This document shows, piece after piece, positions 6,442 through 7,423 of a stretch of 7,423 bases of DNA. Numbering within the stretch: the stretch's first letter is position 1; each line of letters starts with the position of its first letter. The position numbers were made by a program, and so were the translations under genes. The notes under the pieces are model-generated. The model was given only the letters and a program-made list of their open reading frames with translations, had not been told where the DNA came from and did no database searches. The stretch covers positions 1 through 7,423 of the forward strand of contig JAGOBT010000148.1 of assembly GCA_017999135.1 (NCBI GenBank). Direction: 5' to 3'. This DNA is from Burkholderiaceae bacterium. GTDB lineage: Bacteria > Pseudomonadota > Gammaproteobacteria > Burkholderiales > Burkholderiaceae_C.

Positions 6442-7227
6442 ATGAGCGACGCCCCCGACGCGGCCGATGCGCCCGCAGCCCGGCTGCCCGCCCGCCCGCC
6501 GATCGACTCGCTGTTGCTGGCTGCCACGCGCATCGCCACGTTCGAGCACCAGCGCGGGCTCACCAACGCCAGCGGGTTCTTCTTCGAGCGCGACGACCGG
6601 CTGTACGTCGTCACCAGCCGCCACGTGTTGATCGACAAGCCGAGCAAGCACTTTCCGAACCGCATCGAGATCGAGGTGCACACCCGGGCCGACGACCTGG
6701 CGAAGTCGGCGCGCATTTCGCTGCTGCTGTACCAGGACGGCCGCAGCCAGTGGCGCCAGGGCACCGACGCCAGTGGCGAGATCGACGTGGCCATGCTCGA
6801 GCTCGACCGCGCGACATTGCCGCCATCGGCACTGCTGTATGCGTTCACGCCGGCCCACCTGCAGCACCTGGATGATCCGGTCGAGGTGGGCAGCTCGGCG
6901 CTGATCGTTGGCTTTCCGCTGGGCTTCCACGACACCCTGCACCATCTGCCGGTGGTGCGGCAATCGGTCATCGCGTCAGCCTTTGGGCTGCGCTTCCAGG
7001 GCTTGGGCTACTTTCTCACCGATGCCCGCACCCATCGCGGCACCAGTGGGGCGCCCGTGGTGCAGCGCGACCGGCGGGCCGCGCCCGACGCGCCGCTGCC
7101 CTGGAAACTGCTGGGTGTGCATTCGGCCCGCCTCGACATGGCCGGCCGCGACCTGGTGCAGGACGAGACCCTGGGCCTGAACTGCGCCTGGTACGCCAAC
7201 ATGCTGATGACGCTCAGCGAGGCCTGA
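6442..7227 (+). CDS. Cytoplasmic trypsin-like serine peptidase domain protein
   Basis: Encodes 261 residues. ATG 6442 is chosen because AGGAGA at 6429-6434 sits 7 bases upstream. An in-frame ATG at 6346 would add 32 residues with no ribosome site and overlap the divergent promoter region. The fold is a chymotrypsin-like double barrel, judged by the triad context: H61 in VTSRHVL, D115 in EIDVAMLEL and S202 in HRGTSGAPVV (the GxSGxP motif). IVGFPLGF and LLGVHSAR are also typical of the trypsin-like peptidase 2 group (DegP/HtrA-related). The N-terminal 20 residues are Ala/Pro/Asp-rich, with no signal peptide or membrane segment, and there is no PDZ domain. A cytoplasmic location is therefore predicted, unlike DegP. 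The substrate is unknown. The gene stands alone between a divergent and a convergent neighbour. Confidence 0.85.
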   Translation: MSDAPDAADAPAARLPARPPIDSLLLAATRIATFEHQRGLTNASGFFFERDDRLYVVTSRHVLIDKPSKHFPNRIEIEVHTRADDLAKSARISLLLYQDGRSQWRQGTDASGEIDVAMLELDRATLPPSALLYAFTPAHLQHLDDPVEVGSSALIVGFPLGFHDTLHHLPVVRQSVIASAFGLRFQGLGYFLTDARTHRGTSGAPVVQRDRRAAPDAPLPWKLLGVHSARLDMAGRDLVQDETLGLNCAWYANMLMTLSEA

Positions 7228-7243
7228 GGTTGACCGGCCCGCA

Positions 7244-7270
7244 CCGGCGCCAGACGTGACAAGGCGCCGG
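7244..7270. other. Alternative hairpin competing with the downstream stem
   Basis: CCGGCGCC (7244-7251) and GGCGCCGG (7263-7270) pair perfectly over 8 bp with an 11-base loop. The 3' arm is also the 5' arm of the longer hairpin at 7260-7294, so only one can form at a time. Confidence 0.45.
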
Positions 7271-7294
7271 CTGACGATGTCAGGCGGCGCCTTG
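7260..7294. terminator. Strong hairpin between convergent peptidase and cold-shock genes
   Basis: Ten base pairs (7260-7269 with 7285-7294), a G/G mismatch, five more pairs (7271-7275 with 7279-7283) and a GAT loop. It lies 32 bases after the peptidase stop and 17 bases after the cold-shock gene stop on the other strand, a good place for a shared bidirectional terminator. Neither side has a T-run, so it may instead protect RNA 3' ends or assist another terminator. Confidence 0.55.
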
Positions 7295-7311
7295 GGGTGG
7301 GGCGTGGCGGG

Positions 7312-7423
7312 TCAGGCCTCTTGGGTGACCAGCGGCTTGATGTTCTGGGCCAGGTTGGCCTTCGGGCCTTGCACCAGTTCAAAGCTCACCTTGCTGCCCT
7401 GCTTCAGCGTGCGGAAGCCTTCC
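7312..7423 (-). CDS. Cold-shock protein, C-terminal end (cut by right edge)
   Basis: The minus strand reads 36 residues from the right edge to TGA at 7314-7312: EGFRTLKQGSKVSFELVQGP, then KANLAQNIKPLVTQEA. This is the last part of a CspA-type cold-shock domain. The pattern GF(R/K)TLK-G-KVxFE---GPK--xAxNI matches the final two beta strands of this small OB-fold nucleic-acid-binding protein, which acts as an RNA chaperone. The RNP1 and RNP2 motifs and the start lie outside the window. The tail after NIKPL (VTQEA) is slightly longer than in minimal CspA proteins. Which paralogue this is cannot be told from the fragment. Confidence 0.85.
   Translation of the reverse strand, partial: EGFRTLKQGSKVSFELVQGPKANLAQNIKPLVTQEA

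Noticed and set aside
5777..6875. Plus-strand frames across the CMD-family gene and into the peptidase gene
   Set aside because: They run antisense to a gene with clear family motifs, then out of frame through the peptidase gene. Their products are Arg/Ala/His-rich and unlike known proteins.

Overview
The window is GC-rich throughout (roughly two thirds G+C by eye). Third codon positions are almost always G or C in every gene, and no segment looks compositionally foreign. Dense genes, a Gram-negative lipoprotein signal, an outer-membrane barrel ending in Phe, and a cold-shock protein tail of proteobacterial type suggest a betaproteobacterium, most likely of the order Burkholderiales. The genus cannot be fixed from this sequence.

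Left part (1-5763, + strand): three genes in a row that look like one operon. The first is cut by the left edge. It encodes a large modular protein with repeated beta-sandwich modules resembling carbohydrate-binding domains, polyglycine linkers and a separate C-terminal domain. After 42 bases comes a 909-residue lipoprotein with an EF-hand-like calcium loop, an Ala-rich helical region, a Gly/Thr/Asn linker, two more copies of the same module and another unrecognised C-terminal domain. Its stop codon overlaps the start of the third gene (TGATG), which encodes a secreted, probably outer-membrane beta-barrel protein ending in Phe. The shared module, shared export to the envelope and translational coupling suggest an envelope or cell-surface system, possibly binding a glycan. 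The ligand and function are not shown by the sequence.

Right part (5764-7423): four ordinary-looking units. A carboxymuconolactone decarboxylase-family gene on the minus strand converges on the barrel gene, with a small hairpin between them. It diverges from a gene for a cytoplasmic trypsin-like serine peptidase with an intact His/Asp/Ser triad. The peptidase gene converges on the 3' end of a cold-shock-protein gene cut by the right edge, and a strong hairpin lies between those two.

No tRNA, rRNA, CRISPR array, insertion sequence or phage gene was seen. The part most worth a second look is the three-gene module/lipoprotein/barrel operon.
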